Of a DNA stretch of 64,000 bases, positions 32,582-42,195 are shown in pieces. Position 1 is the first letter of the stretch; every line of letters begins with the position of its first letter. The position numbers and the translations under genes are program-made. A model generated the notes under the pieces. It had not been told where the DNA came from. It did not search any database and worked only from the letters and a program-made list of their open reading frames with translations. This DNA comes from Nitrosopumilus ureiphilus (GTDB taxonomy: Archaea > Thermoproteota > Nitrososphaeria > Nitrososphaerales > Nitrosopumilaceae). The stretch lies in NCBI RefSeq assembly GCF_013407185.1, contig NZ_CP026995.1, positions 1,804,954 to 1,868,953 on the forward strand, read 5' to 3'.

Positions 32582-33268
32582 TTAGTTTAGACTCTCATCA
32601 AATATCTTTTGAAATGTTGCATATGGATATGCACCAGTTAGTGCTTGAGGTTTTGAACCATCATTTTTAAGAATTAAAAATGACGGAGTTCCTGTGAATT
32701 GGATTTGTTTTGCAAGATTTAGATCATTTTCCACTAATGATTGGTATTTGTTACTATCAAGACATGAATCAAAGCTTTGTTTGTCTAATCCCATGTTTAA
32801 TGCAATTTGTTTTAGATTGACTTTGCTTACCCATCCAGAGTTTTCAGGACCTTGGTTGCCATACAATTCATCATGAAATTCCCAAAACATTCCTTGCTCG
32901 TTTGCACATTGAGATGCCATCGCAGCAGTTTTTGAATCTGGGCCAATGACAGAAAAGTGTTTAAAAGCCATACTCACTTGACCTGATTCTACATATGATG
33001 ATTCAATTTGTGGGCTGGTATCTCTTGCAAATCGTCCACAGTTTGGACATTGAAAGTCTCCAAATTCAATCAGAGTAATAGGAGCAGACGGATCTCCTTT
33101 GAGAGGCGTGTCAGAAGTGACAAGATTTGAAAAGGATAATGGTGAAATTAAGGAACCGGTTCCTGAGTTTTCTATATTAGTATCTTCAGTAGTGAAACTT
33201 GTAGTAGACACTACTATAGCTGTTATGACTACAGATACAATCACTCCTACAATCAAAGGTTTTTTCAT
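32582..33268 (-). CDS. DsbA-like thioredoxin-fold protein, exported
   Basis: 228 aa. N-terminal hydrophobic anchor (IVGVIVSVVITAIVV), then thioredoxin fold with the active site GDFQCPNCGRF (CPNC) near residue 72 and cis-Pro FTGTPSFLIL near 196. Insert helical domain typical of DsbA/DsbG. Probably introduces or reshuffles disulfides outside the membrane. First gene of the operon reaching 30997. Confidence 0.88.
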   Translation of the reverse strand: MKKPLIVGVIVSVVITAIVVSTTSFTTEDTNIENSGTGSLISPLSFSNLVTSDTPLKGDPSAPITLIEFGDFQCPNCGRFARDTSPQIESSYVESGQVSMAFKHFSVIGPDSKTAAMASQCANEQGMFWEFHDELYGNQGPENSGWVSKVNLKQIALNMGLDKQSFDSCLDSNKYQSLVENDLNLAKQIQFTGTPSFLILKNDGSKPQALTGAYPYATFQKIFDESLN

Positions 33269-33517
33269 TAATTACAGCATTTCCATTAACCATTTACGTC
33301 TTTTTCCAATTTAGATTATTTTTCAATTTCCTGTTATTGGAAATTTTACAATTGTAAAAAATGTCTCAACATCCCATGTAATTCCAAGAAAAAGTAACTG
33401 GTTTTGCAGACATTGAGCAGCGATTATTAGATAAATTCTCCAAACAAGTCAAATCAATTAATGAGATAGATAAAGTACATAGATACTTTATATTTGGTAA
33501 ACTCAAATTTTTACTGT
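33269..33517. other. Intergenic region, divergent promoters
   Basis: A TATA-like TTTATATTTG at 33487-33496 lies 26-30 bases before TTG 33518. A plus-strand open frame at about 33380-33549 has protein-like composition (EKVTGFADIEQRLLDKFSKQ) but no start codon after its in-frame stop, so it may be a relic gene. Confidence 0.35.
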
Positions 33518-33976
33518 TTGGCAAGTTACAAGGGTGCATATTCAAATGAGCAATCATTAAATTTTGTAATACCAATTATTGTAATCCTATTTTTAGGAAT
33601 AATCTATATTATGACACAAAGAGCTGATTCAGGTTTTGTAAGTTTTATCTTAATTGGTGCTGCTGCTTTAACAATGTTTTATTGGGTTAAAGTTTTAAAG
33701 AAAATGACAAAGGATCAAAAACCACTATACACTCAAGCAAGAGAACAAGAAACAAAAAATTGGGTTTATGATTTGATCAAAGGGGAAGGAGAATTTGTTT
33801 TTGTTGCCGAAGTACCAGGACCAGAAGATAAAATTGCAGTAAGATTAGTAGATGGGATTTTATACATTCGTGGAACTGCAGGATTCTCAAAAGAAGTTCC
33901 AATCGAAGGAGCAAATGATATGCAGATATTTGATTTCAAATATAGAAACGGCGTATTAACACTAAGAATAAAATAA
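33518..33976 (+). CDS. Membrane protein with alpha-crystallin/Hsp20-like C-terminal domain
   Basis: About 152 aa. Two N-terminal helices (LNFVIPIIVILFLGIIYIM; FILIGAAALTMFYWV) are followed by a beta domain, GEFVFVAEVPGPEDKIAVRL ... LYIRGTAG, with the Hsp20-type EVPG and LxIxx pattern. Start set to TTG 33518 from the TATA box; TTG 33494 is an alternative. Membrane-tethered chaperone-like role is possible. Confidence 0.6.
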   Translation: MASYKGAYSNEQSLNFVIPIIVILFLGIIYIMTQRADSGFVSFILIGAAALTMFYWVKVLKKMTKDQKPLYTQAREQETKNWVYDLIKGEGEFVFVAEVPGPEDKIAVRLVDGILYIRGTAGFSKEVPIEGANDMQIFDFKYRNGVLTLRIK

Positions 33977-35101
33977 CTAAAGACTTTTTGCTAATTCTAA
34001 TTTTTGTGGCAGATATTTTTCGGTAATATTTGTAAGACCATATTTTGAGAAAGCTTCCAATTCAGCTTTTCTTTTTAGTCTTAAAAAGACATCAAGTTCT
34101 TTTTTCCAAATTCCATCTTCATATCTAGGATCTTTTTGTAGATCATAGCACCTCTTAATATCAGATTCAGTCATTGGAATTGTAGGGAGTTTATATTTTT
34201 CAATATCAGTAGCCCAAACTCCTACCCATTTTGCATCAGGAACTGTTAGCTCTCTTAGATGTGCTGCATTTGCAGAACCAGATTTTATGACCATTGCAAT
34301 ATGTTCTCCATACACATCTCCATCTGTAAGAACAATTACAGGTAATTTCATTTCTTCATGAAGTCTTTTTAATAAAGTTCTAGTTGAACGAGGGGCTTGA
34401 CCACCAGTGTTAATGATAATAGATTTAAATTTTTTATCAACTTGTTCTTCAACAAATCTGGTAAAAAGACCACCTTTTTCAATAGCAATTACAATTTCAG
34501 CACTAGTGTCAACTAATTCTGCAGTAGTCAAACTAGGACCAATAGAATAACCGTCAGGATGGTTAGATAAATTCATAGTTTTTCCTTCATATCCAGGAAT
34601 GGTATATTCAATATTCAGATCACCAAAGATGGAGCTTCTCTCCTCAGGAAATATGTGAAAATCTTCTCTGGGTTTTGAGGTTACAGCTTCTAAATCAACA
34701 ATGATGTTATCAGATTCTGACTGGTCTTCAAATTCAATAGCGAAAGCTTGTGAGGAATAATAAACATCTCTTAAAGTGGATGATTTTTTTTCTTGAGTTA
34801 ATCTATTGGCAAAAAATGCAAGCCACATCAATTGTGTAAAGGATCTTAACTGAGAAGAATTTCTTGAACTTCTAACCGCGGAATTACTTCCTAGAATGTA
34901 TTGTCTTAGTTTTTTATCATAAACAATATTGCTCACAGATCTACTGGGTATTGAGAATTTTGGAAATTGTCCATTATCTAAGTCCTCATATATTTTTGCA
35001 CCATGACTTTTAAGCATCTCAAGAACATTCTTTTGTTTTTCATCAGCTTTCTTGCTTCGATTTTTTATCTTACTTTTTTCTTTATTTGTTTTCAACTTCA
35101 T
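33977..35101 (-). CDS. top6A: DNA topoisomerase VI subunit A
   Basis: 374 aa, Spo11/Top6A family. It cuts both DNA strands through a tyrosine: VRSSRNSSQLRSFTQLMW region near residue 75 holds the winged-helix context, and the Toprim acidic motif is TDGDVYGEHIAMV (about 250-262). N-terminus is Lys-rich. Overlaps top6B by 20 bases, forming the A2B2 enzyme. Usual catalytic Tyr region should be checked by alignment, since I see YYSSQAFAIEF slightly C-terminal. Confidence 0.93.
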   Translation of the reverse strand: MKLKTNKEKSKIKNRSKKADEKQKNVLEMLKSHGAKIYEDLDNGQFPKFSIPSRSVSNIVYDKKLRQYILGSNSAVRSSRNSSQLRSFTQLMWLAFFANRLTQEKKSSTLRDVYYSSQAFAIEFEDQSESDNIIVDLEAVTSKPREDFHIFPEERSSIFGDLNIEYTIPGYEGKTMNLSNHPDGYSIGPSLTTAELVDTSAEIVIAIEKGGLFTRFVEEQVDKKFKSIIINTGGQAPRSTRTLLKRLHEEMKLPVIVLTDGDVYGEHIAMVIKSGSANAAHLRELTVPDAKWVGVWATDIEKYKLPTIPMTESDIKRCYDLQKDPRYEDGIWKKELDVFLRLKRKAELEAFSKYGLTNITEKYLPQKLELAKSL

Positions 35102-36956
35102 TTTCCTCCACTACTGTTTTTTTAGATTCATCCACATTTTCAATCTCTAGAATTTTCTTGAAATTAGGTTCTTTTTTCTTACCAGCAAGCTCTGTAGCAA
35201 ATGTTGCAATTAAAGGAATGTATTTTGCATAGAGATTTGCTCTCTTTTTTGCCATATCAGCTTGGCCTCTTTTAGACATGTATGCGGCTAATTTTCTAGA
35301 CAAGTATTGTAACCCCAATCTTAACTCCCTTTCTATTTCAGGTCTATCAGCAACATTTTCTTTTCCTGCAGTCTTATATGGAATTCTAGTAGAACAAATA
35401 TGAGACACAATTATGAATGGGGGGTCACCTTTAATCTTGTATCTACCCCAATCAGTATCATTGACAACTTTGAGTACTACATCACTACCTTCATCATAAA
35501 GTAAAGGAATTCTATTGGCATATCTGTAAACATGTGGCCCGCCAGTTTTAATATCACCACCATATGCAATTCCCATTTCTACAATGAAAGGAAATCCAGA
35601 GTATGCAGATGCAGGGCGTTGAACTACAGCAGCAAAGTCAGGATTAAAGAATTTCTTTATTCCTTTTTCTAATGGTTCTTCACCTAATGGTGCAAGACAG
35701 CTTGGATCTGGTGCAAGAAAATCTTCAAATTTTTGAAGGGAATCGCTAAGATTTACTAATTCTTGATTTGTCATAGTGCCCATTCGTTTCTCAGGTTTGA
35801 ATCCTGCAAATTCTGCAAATTTTGATGCGGTAGTTGGACCTATTCTTTGAAATCGTTTAGTTAAAAATGTGGTCATAGGTTCTCCCTGTACAGTATTAGT
35901 TAATTGCTTGAAATATTGACTTTCAGAATCCATGTCTACGGATTTTGATTGCGAGTCTCCAAAATCCCAATAAAATAATTTTTTGTTAGGCATATCAATG
36001 TCTTCAATTTTTATTTTGTTTAGTTTTTCAAAATCCATTTTTAGAAATGACATCAAAGCAATAACTACTCTAACTTGACGTGAAAGAGTTTTCCATTTTT
36101 TCTTTGCTTTTTCCATGATTACCGTAAAGCTAAGATTTTTTACAGATAGACCTAAATCTTTTCGAACTTTTTCAATCATTGCATCATCAATATTTGGAAT
36201 TTCAAATTGGGATTCAACTATCATTCTTCGTATTCTTTCTACATCAATTCCGTGAGGATGAGGCCTAATTATTGTTGGGGGCGGAGGAATATCTTTTACA
36301 AATCGTGGATGGGAAAATTTTTCTCCTTTTGGATCATCAAAAGTAATTGATGCATAAGGAGTGATTAAAGAAGTTTCATAAACATAATCTCTAATTTTAT
36401 TTCCTGCTTTTGAATAATCTCCTTCTAAACAAATACTAACTGAAAGGCCTTTTTTTGAAACTTCTTTGGTATTGTGTTTTACAATTACAGGTTTATTCTT
36501 TTGAATGTCAAGTAACAATTCAAACTCATCTTGAGTTTGTCCATCTACGGAACTCTTCACCGTAACAGGCTTGTTAGTTGTAATTTGGCCATACAAAATT
36601 GCCATTGTTGCACCCAATCCAAACATGCCTCTTGCTTGTTTAAGTCCAAATTTCGAACCATACAGTACAGTTCCAAATGCAAGTGGAATATGTTCAGGAT
36701 CTATACCAGGTCCATTATCTTTTACTGTCAAGATGTAGTGCTTTGGATCAGATTTCTCAGGGTCAACAGCCTTAATTATTAAATGAACGTCTGGAAGAAT
36801 TCCTTTTTGATCACACGCATCTAATGCATTTTCAACAAATTCTCTAACAGCAGTATAGAGAGAACGCGTAGGATTACTAAAACCGGCTAAATCACGATTG
36901 CTGTAAAAGAATTCACTAGGCGAGATTTGGTTGAATTTTTCTTTAATCAAAGACAT
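35082..36956 (-). CDS. top6B: DNA topoisomerase VI subunit B
   Basis: 624 aa GHKL ATPase. Bergerat-fold motifs: EFVENALDACDQKG (N box), DNGPGIDPEHI (G1), GTVLYGSKFGLKQARGMFGLG (G2 region). Followed by a small H2TH-like region and the transducer domain. Works with subunit A to relax and decatenate DNA. Overlaps the KH-domain gene upstream by 14 bases and top6A downstream by 20; a compact operon runs from aIF2-beta (39138) to 33977. Confidence 0.94.
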   Translation of the reverse strand: MSLIKEKFNQISPSEFFYSNRDLAGFSNPTRSLYTAVREFVENALDACDQKGILPDVHLIIKAVDPEKSDPKHYILTVKDNGPGIDPEHIPLAFGTVLYGSKFGLKQARGMFGLGATMAILYGQITTNKPVTVKSSVDGQTQDEFELLLDIQKNKPVIVKHNTKEVSKKGLSVSICLEGDYSKAGNKIRDYVYETSLITPYASITFDDPKGEKFSHPRFVKDIPPPPTIIRPHPHGIDVERIRRMIVESQFEIPNIDDAMIEKVRKDLGLSVKNLSFTVIMEKAKKKWKTLSRQVRVVIALMSFLKMDFEKLNKIKIEDIDMPNKKLFYWDFGDSQSKSVDMDSESQYFKQLTNTVQGEPMTTFLTKRFQRIGPTTASKFAEFAGFKPEKRMGTMTNQELVNLSDSLQKFEDFLAPDPSCLAPLGEEPLEKGIKKFFNPDFAAVVQRPASAYSGFPFIVEMGIAYGGDIKTGGPHVYRYANRIPLLYDEGSDVVLKVVNDTDWGRYKIKGDPPFIIVSHICSTRIPYKTAGKENVADRPEIERELRLGLQYLSRKLAAYMSKRGQADMAKKRANLYAKYIPLIATFATELAGKKKEPNFKKILEIENVDESKKTVVEENEVENK

Positions 36957-37515
36957 CTTGATCTTCCCATAATTTCATTTTTTCTTGTTTATCTCTTCGA
37001 TTTGCAGCTTCTAATTTAGTGTAAACTGCTCCATGCATACTACCACTTGAAATAGAAGATATTGCGTCTACTGCCAATCGTAATTTACTTGAATCACCAA
37101 TAATTGAAACAGTTTTTCCATAAACCGAGATATGAGTACCACTAAGATTTTCCATATTTCGTCTAGCTCTACCACCCTCTCCAATAATCCTCCCTTTTAT
37201 CCTTTCAACATTTGCATTAGACTTTCCAGCAAATTCTCTTAGATCAATTATGTGCAATGCATTTTCACCTTGCAGTAAAGTCATAGCATTTTCAGGTGAA
37301 AAACCTCTACCAATAGCTGTAACAATTTCCATTGCTTTGAAAGGTTGAATTTTTTCAACATCACCTTGAGATGTTATAAAAACTTCTCCAGTTTGACCGT
37401 CAATGTCCAAAGACACATGACATGTTGTTTCAATTTTTGATTTTACATTACCTGATTTTCCAATTAAAACAGCAATTCTATCATTTGGAATACGAATTAG
37501 TTTTTCAAAACTCAT
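36943..37515 (-). CDS. KH-domain protein, archaeal Pno1/Dim2 (ribosome assembly)
   Basis: 190 aa with two KH units: RIAVLIGKSGNVKSKIE (GxxG loop, residues ~15-25) and GRIIGEGGRARRNME (~108-120). Homologous to eukaryotic Dim2/Pno1, a 40S assembly factor. Adjacent to a Rio1 kinase, its known partner context, with 4-base overlap. Confidence 0.9.
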   Translation of the reverse strand: MSFEKLIRIPNDRIAVLIGKSGNVKSKIETTCHVSLDIDGQTGEVFITSQGDVEKIQPFKAMEIVTAIGRGFSPENAMTLLQGENALHIIDLREFAGKSNANVERIKGRIIGEGGRARRNMENLSGTHISVYGKTVSIIGDSSKLRLAVDAISSISSGSMHGAVYTKLEAANRRDKQEKMKLWEDQDVFD

Positions 37516-38336
37516 TTTATAATTTCCTCAAATAATTTATCTGGATCTTCAACAGAAACTCCTCTTTTATGGAAGAATTTTGTAATGTTATTAATATCTC
37601 TTTTAAGAAATTCTTGAGCATTGGGATGTCTAAGATCAACTCCAGATCCCAGATCAAAAACTATCAACCCATTTTCTGTTTTAAAAATATTATATTCTGA
37701 ATAATCACCATGCACCAATTTTGCTTTTTTGTAAAGATCTTTAATGATTGAAATTGCTTGAAGATAATCATCTTCATTTACTTCTGAGTACAGCAATGAT
37801 TTGCACGGTACTCCATCTTTTCCTACAAACTCCATAACAAGTACATTTTTTGTAAGATGTAGGGGCCTTGGAACTGGAATTCCAGCCTCATAGCATTGAG
37901 ATAAATTTCGAAATTCTTTTTTTGCCCATAGATAAACCAGATTTTTTGTGCCTTTTTTGATATGAGAGAATCTAGGATCACCTAAGATATAGGGCTCACG
38001 TTTTTTAAAATTTGATGTACTTACCAAGTAGATTTTCAAAGCAACATCAACATCATTTTCATCAACTCCCCAAAAAAGAACAGATTCCTTTCCAGCACTT
38101 ATAGCACCATTAACATATGCAATAATATGATCTGTAATCATTTTGTAAAGAGTCATCACAGTAGGTTTATCTAAAACTTCATTGATGACTTTGCCTTTTT
38201 TGAAACCATCCTTCAAACCCCCTCGCTTAGATTTAAAAATTAATTTTTTATCAACTTTAGATTCTAACTTTCTACTCAAATCATCAAAGAGTAAATCATC
38301 GGACATTATATCATCAGAATTCATATCATTGGACAA
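37512..38336 (-). CDS. rio1: RIO-type serine protein kinase (Rio1-like)
   Basis: 274 aa. Kinase motifs: ALKIYLVSTSNFKKR (Lys, STSNFKKR flexible loop of Rio1), catalytic loop VHGDYSEYNIF, metal motif VFDLGSGVDLRHP. Lacks the winged helix of Rio2, so Rio1. Participates in small-subunit maturation. N-terminal 45 residues are acidic. Overlaps the KH gene. Confidence 0.93.
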   Translation of the reverse strand: MSNDMNSDDIMSDDLLFDDLSRKLESKVDKKLIFKSKRGGLKDGFKKGKVINEVLDKPTVMTLYKMITDHIIAYVNGAISAGKESVLFWGVDENDVDVALKIYLVSTSNFKKREPYILGDPRFSHIKKGTKNLVYLWAKKEFRNLSQCYEAGIPVPRPLHLTKNVLVMEFVGKDGVPCKSLLYSEVNEDDYLQAISIIKDLYKKAKLVHGDYSEYNIFKTENGLIVFDLGSGVDLRHPNAQEFLKRDINNITKFFHKRGVSVEDPDKLFEEIIK

Positions 38337-38419
38337 TAGATTTTGTTGAAGACACTAGATAAAAGAGATTTCTTTTATCAAAAGCAATGCAAGAATCAAA
38401 AATCAAATCAATCAAGATA

Positions 38420-38716
38420 TCACATATTAAAAACAATTAAAAATGGAATGCCAGAAATTGTTTTAACCCCATTTTCAGAACCGACTCCAAGTTGAATAGA
38501 TAAAGAGATAGTTTCTTTTCCAACCATATTGATGATTGAGGATTGTTTCAGTAAATCTGTTGCTTCTTCTTTCTCAACAAATCGTTCGCCATAGTAGCTT
38601 TCACTGATATGTATGTTTAATTCATCTTGAATGATTTTTTTTCCTAATAATTCAGCATCACAAATATTGAGCATAGTATTTTTTTGATATTCAGTTACAC
38701 GTACTGAAAACTGCAT
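38420..38716 (-). CDS. DUF424-family protein
   Basis: 98 aa. Family pattern: NICDAELLGKKI near the start, then ISESYYGERFVEKEEATDLLKQ. Function not firmly known; always near translation genes in archaea, as here (overlaps aIF2-beta stop by one base). Confidence 0.85.
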   Translation of the reverse strand: MQFSVRVTEYQKNTMLNICDAELLGKKIIQDELNIHISESYYGERFVEKEEATDLLKQSSIINMVGKETISLSIQLGVGSENGVKTISGIPFLIVFNM

Positions 38717-39138
38717 TACGCATATTTACCCTTCAAAGTAGATTTTGCACCACATGCTTCACAGATTAAAAATGAGATGCGATTTTCTTTAAGGATTTTA
38801 GTATCAGGACTTTTGCATGTAGGACATTCAAGATAATCTTTTACATAAATTTGAAATAGTCTTGTAAAATCATCAGGAGCCCGTCTTCCCACAAACATTG
38901 CTTTATCACCAAGTCTTTCTGCAGGAACAGCAAATTCTTTTGAGAGATATTGAAGAACTTTGTCGGGATCTCTACGAAGAACTTTTGGAAATTCTGAAAA
39001 ATTACGCAGAAAAGTTTTTTGGCCTTCCCACATAACATCTACAACAGGAAGTTCAAATCTAGTTGGAGAATCTTCATTGTTATCGCCCAGTTTATCCCGA
39101 ATGCGTTTGAGTAGACTCTCATATTCTGCTTTAGTCAC
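38716..39138 (-). CDS. Translation initiation factor aIF2 subunit beta
   Basis: 140 aa. N-terminal RFELPVVDVMWEGQKTFLRNF, then KEFAVPAERLGDKAMFVGR, and a C-terminal zinc ribbon CPTCKSPDTKIL...CEACGAKS. Part of the heterotrimer that brings initiator tRNA to the ribosome. First gene of the operon that includes DUF424; transcription probably starts near 39180. Confidence 0.93.
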   Translation of the reverse strand: MTKAEYESLLKRIRDKLGDNNEDSPTRFELPVVDVMWEGQKTFLRNFSEFPKVLRRDPDKVLQYLSKEFAVPAERLGDKAMFVGRRAPDDFTRLFQIYVKDYLECPTCKSPDTKILKENRISFLICEACGAKSTLKGKYA

Positions 39139-39205
39139 TAAAAAATAATGTACAGTATACCCTATATGGGTTTTGAAAAAGAGAATCGTGTGGATGTTGT
39201 TTGTA

Positions 39206-39352
39206 TTATTCCATCTTTCCTATACGGAAGACATTAGTTCCACATGTAGGACATGTACCTTTTACAGCTGGACGTCCATTTTTTAGTTTAGTTTCTACAG
39301 GATCTTTAATATCCCTTTTTGCTCTGCATTTTACGCAATATGCTTGAACCAT
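39206..39352 (-). CDS. Small DUF5679-type zinc-ribbon protein, 48 aa
   Basis: ATG 39352, TAA 39206-39208. AYCVKCRAKRDIKDPVET, then GTCPTCGTNVFRIGK gives two CxxC pairs. I recall conserved archaeal proteins of this form near translation and topoisomerase genes. Same strand as aIF2-beta, 68 bases apart. Confidence 0.75.
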   Translation of the reverse strand: MVQAYCVKCRAKRDIKDPVETKLKNGRPAVKGTCPTCGTNVFRIGKME

Positions 39353-39602
39353 TCTAAAATTTGTCAATCATTCGGGTATTTAGGAAGAGGCTGTGAAATT
39401 TATTTAACTATAGGCTAGATACGCGTAAATTTTTTTAGGCTTCAAAAAGGGAAAATTCTTGAAAAATTCATCGAATGTAACAAATTTATAAAAAAATTAT
39501 GTCAAATGTATCGTAATAACATTTTTTTTCAAATGTTTGTATGTAAACCATAATTATTTAAAATATTACCAATTATAAACACCTTGAACATAAAATTACA
39601 AA
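39353..39602. other. Divergent intergenic region
   Basis: 250 bases, very AT-rich, no gene. TATA-like TATTTAACTATAGG at 39399-39412 could serve the minus-strand gene (39352), and TTATTTAAAATATT at 39552-39565 the plus-strand gene. No GGGAA box is present here. Confidence 0.35.
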
Positions 39603-40103
39603 ATGGTCTCAAAAAAAGGAATTGCAACAACTACCATAATTTTAGCTGCAATTACAGGTGCAAGTTTTTTGTTATGGTTAGTTCCACAAGAAGATCAAAC
39701 TACTTTCGTAGTGTCAGATTATGAGAATTATCTTGATGGGGTAAAAAACATCCAGGAAGTATTACAAGAATCAATGGAAATTGAATATCAAAATCTCCGA
39801 AATGGTGAAATTTCTCCACAAGATTATATTGTGATAGCTGAAGTAACATCATCACAAATAACTACTCAAATTAGCGAATTTGTCACATCAAAACCTCCAG
39901 AAGCATGGCAAGATAGTTACATCAGTTACATGAACGCAATGAAGAAATTCAATTCATATATTGGTGAAACTAAGATATTGGCAAATTTAATTGAAAAAGG
40001 AGGCACAGATGCAGAAATGGACAAAGTCATAGAGAGAATAGAATCAATGAAAAAAGAATCTTTGGAGTATGCCAAGAATTCTGAAGAGCAAAGACCTAAC
40101 TAG
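39603..40103 (+). CDS. Membrane-anchored hypothetical protein
   Basis: 166 aa. Signal-anchor helix at 8-26 (IATTTIILAAITGASFLLW), the rest is helical and acidic (EVLQESMEIEYQNLRNGEISP). No family recognised. Confidence 0.6.
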   Translation: MVSKKGIATTTIILAAITGASFLLWLVPQEDQTTFVVSDYENYLDGVKNIQEVLQESMEIEYQNLRNGEISPQDYIVIAEVTSSQITTQISEFVTSKPPEAWQDSYISYMNAMKKFNSYIGETKILANLIEKGGTDAEMDKVIERIESMKKESLEYAKNSEEQRPN

Positions 40104-40173
40104 GCTCAAAACCCAATTTTACTAATCATAATTGTTGGAAATCGTTAAAAAGTAATTCCATAATAGAAATAGA

Positions 40174-41319
40174 ATGTCTCAGCAATCTGACAAAGTGGAA
40201 AAAGATGTCAATGCATCTACAGCTAATAGATTACTTGTAATTTGTATTGACAGAGATAACGATGTAGGAGAAAAAGCAGGAATTTCTACACCAGTAATAG
40301 GCAGAGATGCGTGTATAGAAGCAGCCCAAAGATTGGCATTAGAAGATCCTGAAGATGCAGATTCAAATTCAATTTTTGCAGCTATCAAAACATATGAAGA
40401 TTTGATCAGTAAGGGATACCAAGTTGAAGTGATAACTGTTGCAGGAGTAAAAGACAGAGGAGTTCAAGCTGATGAAAAAATTCTTTCTGAGACAAGAAAG
40501 GTTTTAGAAAACTTTTCTGCAAATGGAGCAGTAATTGTTTCTGATGGAGAAGATGATGAGAGTGTCATCCCAGTAATTCAAAATGTCCTACCAGTTGTAT
40601 CCGTGCAACGTGTAGTAATGAAAGTAAGCAGAAGTGTAGAATATTCTTATGCAGTTTTTGGAAAATATCTTAAAATGCTTGCTTATGATTCAAAATATTC
40701 AAAATTCTTTTTAGGAGTTCCTGGAATTCTTTTGTTAATTGGTGGAATTGCAACCGCATTTGGTTATACTGCAGAAATATTTGCAGTTCTTGTAAGTATT
40801 TTGGGAGGAGCATTTTTGATCAGAGCATTTGATATTGATAGAGCATTATCAAATTGGTCAAAACCAACTCCGATGGGTTTTATCAGAATGTTTACAATGG
40901 TAGCAGGAATACTACTGATACTTTCATCAGTTCCTGCAGGAATCAGTGCTGTTGATTCAGAGTTAATTGAAGCAGACACACAAATAATTTCAAAGATTAC
41001 AGATAAGAGGATAATTGGACAATTTGTAGCAGGAGCACTTCCAATTTTATGGATTGGTGTGGGGGCAATTTTTGCTGGAACATTGCTTAGTAATTGGATA
41101 GGAGGAATTCCAAGACAAATTAGTGATAGCTTGAGAATCATTGTCCTAATTTCATTATATCCTACGGTAGCACAATTTACCAACATAATGATTTATGAAG
41201 AAAGTTCGTTTACATTGATTCCACCTTTGTTGGGGGGATTGGCAGCAACTTTGGTTTCAGCCACGATTCTCTTCAAAAAATATAGAAAACATAAAGATCA
41301 AGAGATGATTTCAGACTAA
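40174..41319 (+). CDS. DUF373-family membrane protein
   Basis: 381 aa. N-terminal soluble domain with LLVICIDRDNDVGEKAGI and PVIGRDACIEAAQRLALEDPEDAD, the DUF373 signature with conserved acidic residues, then about six membrane helices (from residue ~170). Archaeal-specific, function unknown. Followed at about 100 bases by the prenyltransferase, perhaps linked to lipid metabolism. Confidence 0.88.
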   Translation: MSQQSDKVEKDVNASTANRLLVICIDRDNDVGEKAGISTPVIGRDACIEAAQRLALEDPEDADSNSIFAAIKTYEDLISKGYQVEVITVAGVKDRGVQADEKILSETRKVLENFSANGAVIVSDGEDDESVIPVIQNVLPVVSVQRVVMKVSRSVEYSYAVFGKYLKMLAYDSKYSKFFLGVPGILLLIGGIATAFGYTAEIFAVLVSILGGAFLIRAFDIDRALSNWSKPTPMGFIRMFTMVAGILLILSSVPAGISAVDSELIEADTQIISKITDKRIIGQFVAGALPILWIGVGAIFAGTLLSNWIGGIPRQISDSLRIIVLISLYPTVAQFTNIMIYEESSFTLIPPLLGGLAATLVSATILFKKYRKHKDQEMISD

Positions 41320-41421
41320 ATTAAGACATCTAGTAGCTTTAAAGTGGAATTTCTGAATAACACTGATATCTCCAATTGCTTACTAATGAAGAGGTGACTG
41401 GACATTAGTAAAATAAAAGAA

Positions 41422-42195
41422 GTGATTTTTCAACTGTCTGGACTTTACAAGATCTACGGTAAAAGACTAGAAAAGGAAATCCAGAATGGAGATATCCCAA
41501 ATCATGTTGCCTTAATTTTAGATGGGAATAGGAGATGGGCTAAAAGACACCTAACAGTGCCAAAAAAAGGTCATTGGAAGGGAGCTGATGCGGTAGAAAA
41601 TCTTCTTGATTGGTGTGAAGAATTTGACATCAAGATTGTAACACTATATGCATTATCAGCAGAGAATTTGAATAGAAAAGATGAGGAACTAGAGTATCTT
41701 TATGAATTAATTCGTATGAGACTAGAAAAATTATACAATGATCCTAGAATTCATCGATGTAAAATGAGAGTTAAGGGGATTGGCAGAATTGAACTACTTC
41801 CAGATTCTATCAAAGAGATTTTAAAAAAATTAGATGATGCTACAAAAAATTATGACAATCATTTTCTAAACATAGCATTAGCATATGGAGGACAATACGA
41901 ATTATTAGATGCTGTTAAAAAAATAGGAGAAAAAATCAAAGATGGATCATTGAACGTGCAGGACATAAATAAAAAAGAGATCGAATCAAACCTTTACACA
42001 TCACATTTACCACAATCATCCCCCGACATGATATTGAGGACATCAGGAGAACAACGATTGAGTGGATTTCTCATGTGGCAAAGTGCATACAGTGAATTGG
42101 TATTTATGGATATTTTTTGGCCAGAGTTTAGAAAAATTGATTTGATGAGAGCAATTAGAACTTTTCAAGAAAGAAAAAGAAGGTTAGGAAAATGA
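41422..42195 (+). CDS. uppS: Polyprenyl diphosphate synthase (cis-prenyltransferase, UppS family)
   Basis: 257 aa. Substrate motif HVALILDGNRRWAKR near residue 25, NIALAYGGQYELLDA, and LPQSSPDMILRTSGEQRLSGFLMWQSAYSEL at the end, all UppS signatures. Makes long-chain polyprenyl phosphate carriers for glycan transfer. GTG start at 41422 gives an N-terminus of 25 residues before the motif; overlaps the Nudix gene by 4 bases. Confidence 0.93.
   Translation: MIFQLSGLYKIYGKRLEKEIQNGDIPNHVALILDGNRRWAKRHLTVPKKGHWKGADAVENLLDWCEEFDIKIVTLYALSAENLNRKDEELEYLYELIRMRLEKLYNDPRIHRCKMRVKGIGRIELLPDSIKEILKKLDDATKNYDNHFLNIALAYGGQYELLDAVKKIGEKIKDGSLNVQDINKKEIESNLYTSHLPQSSPDMILRTSGEQRLSGFLMWQSAYSELVFMDIFWPEFRKIDLMRAIRTFQERKRRLGK

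Noticed and set aside
33366..33575. 69-aa minus-strand frame
   Set aside because: No start context, Ser/Leu/Cys-rich shadow composition, sits in a promoter region.
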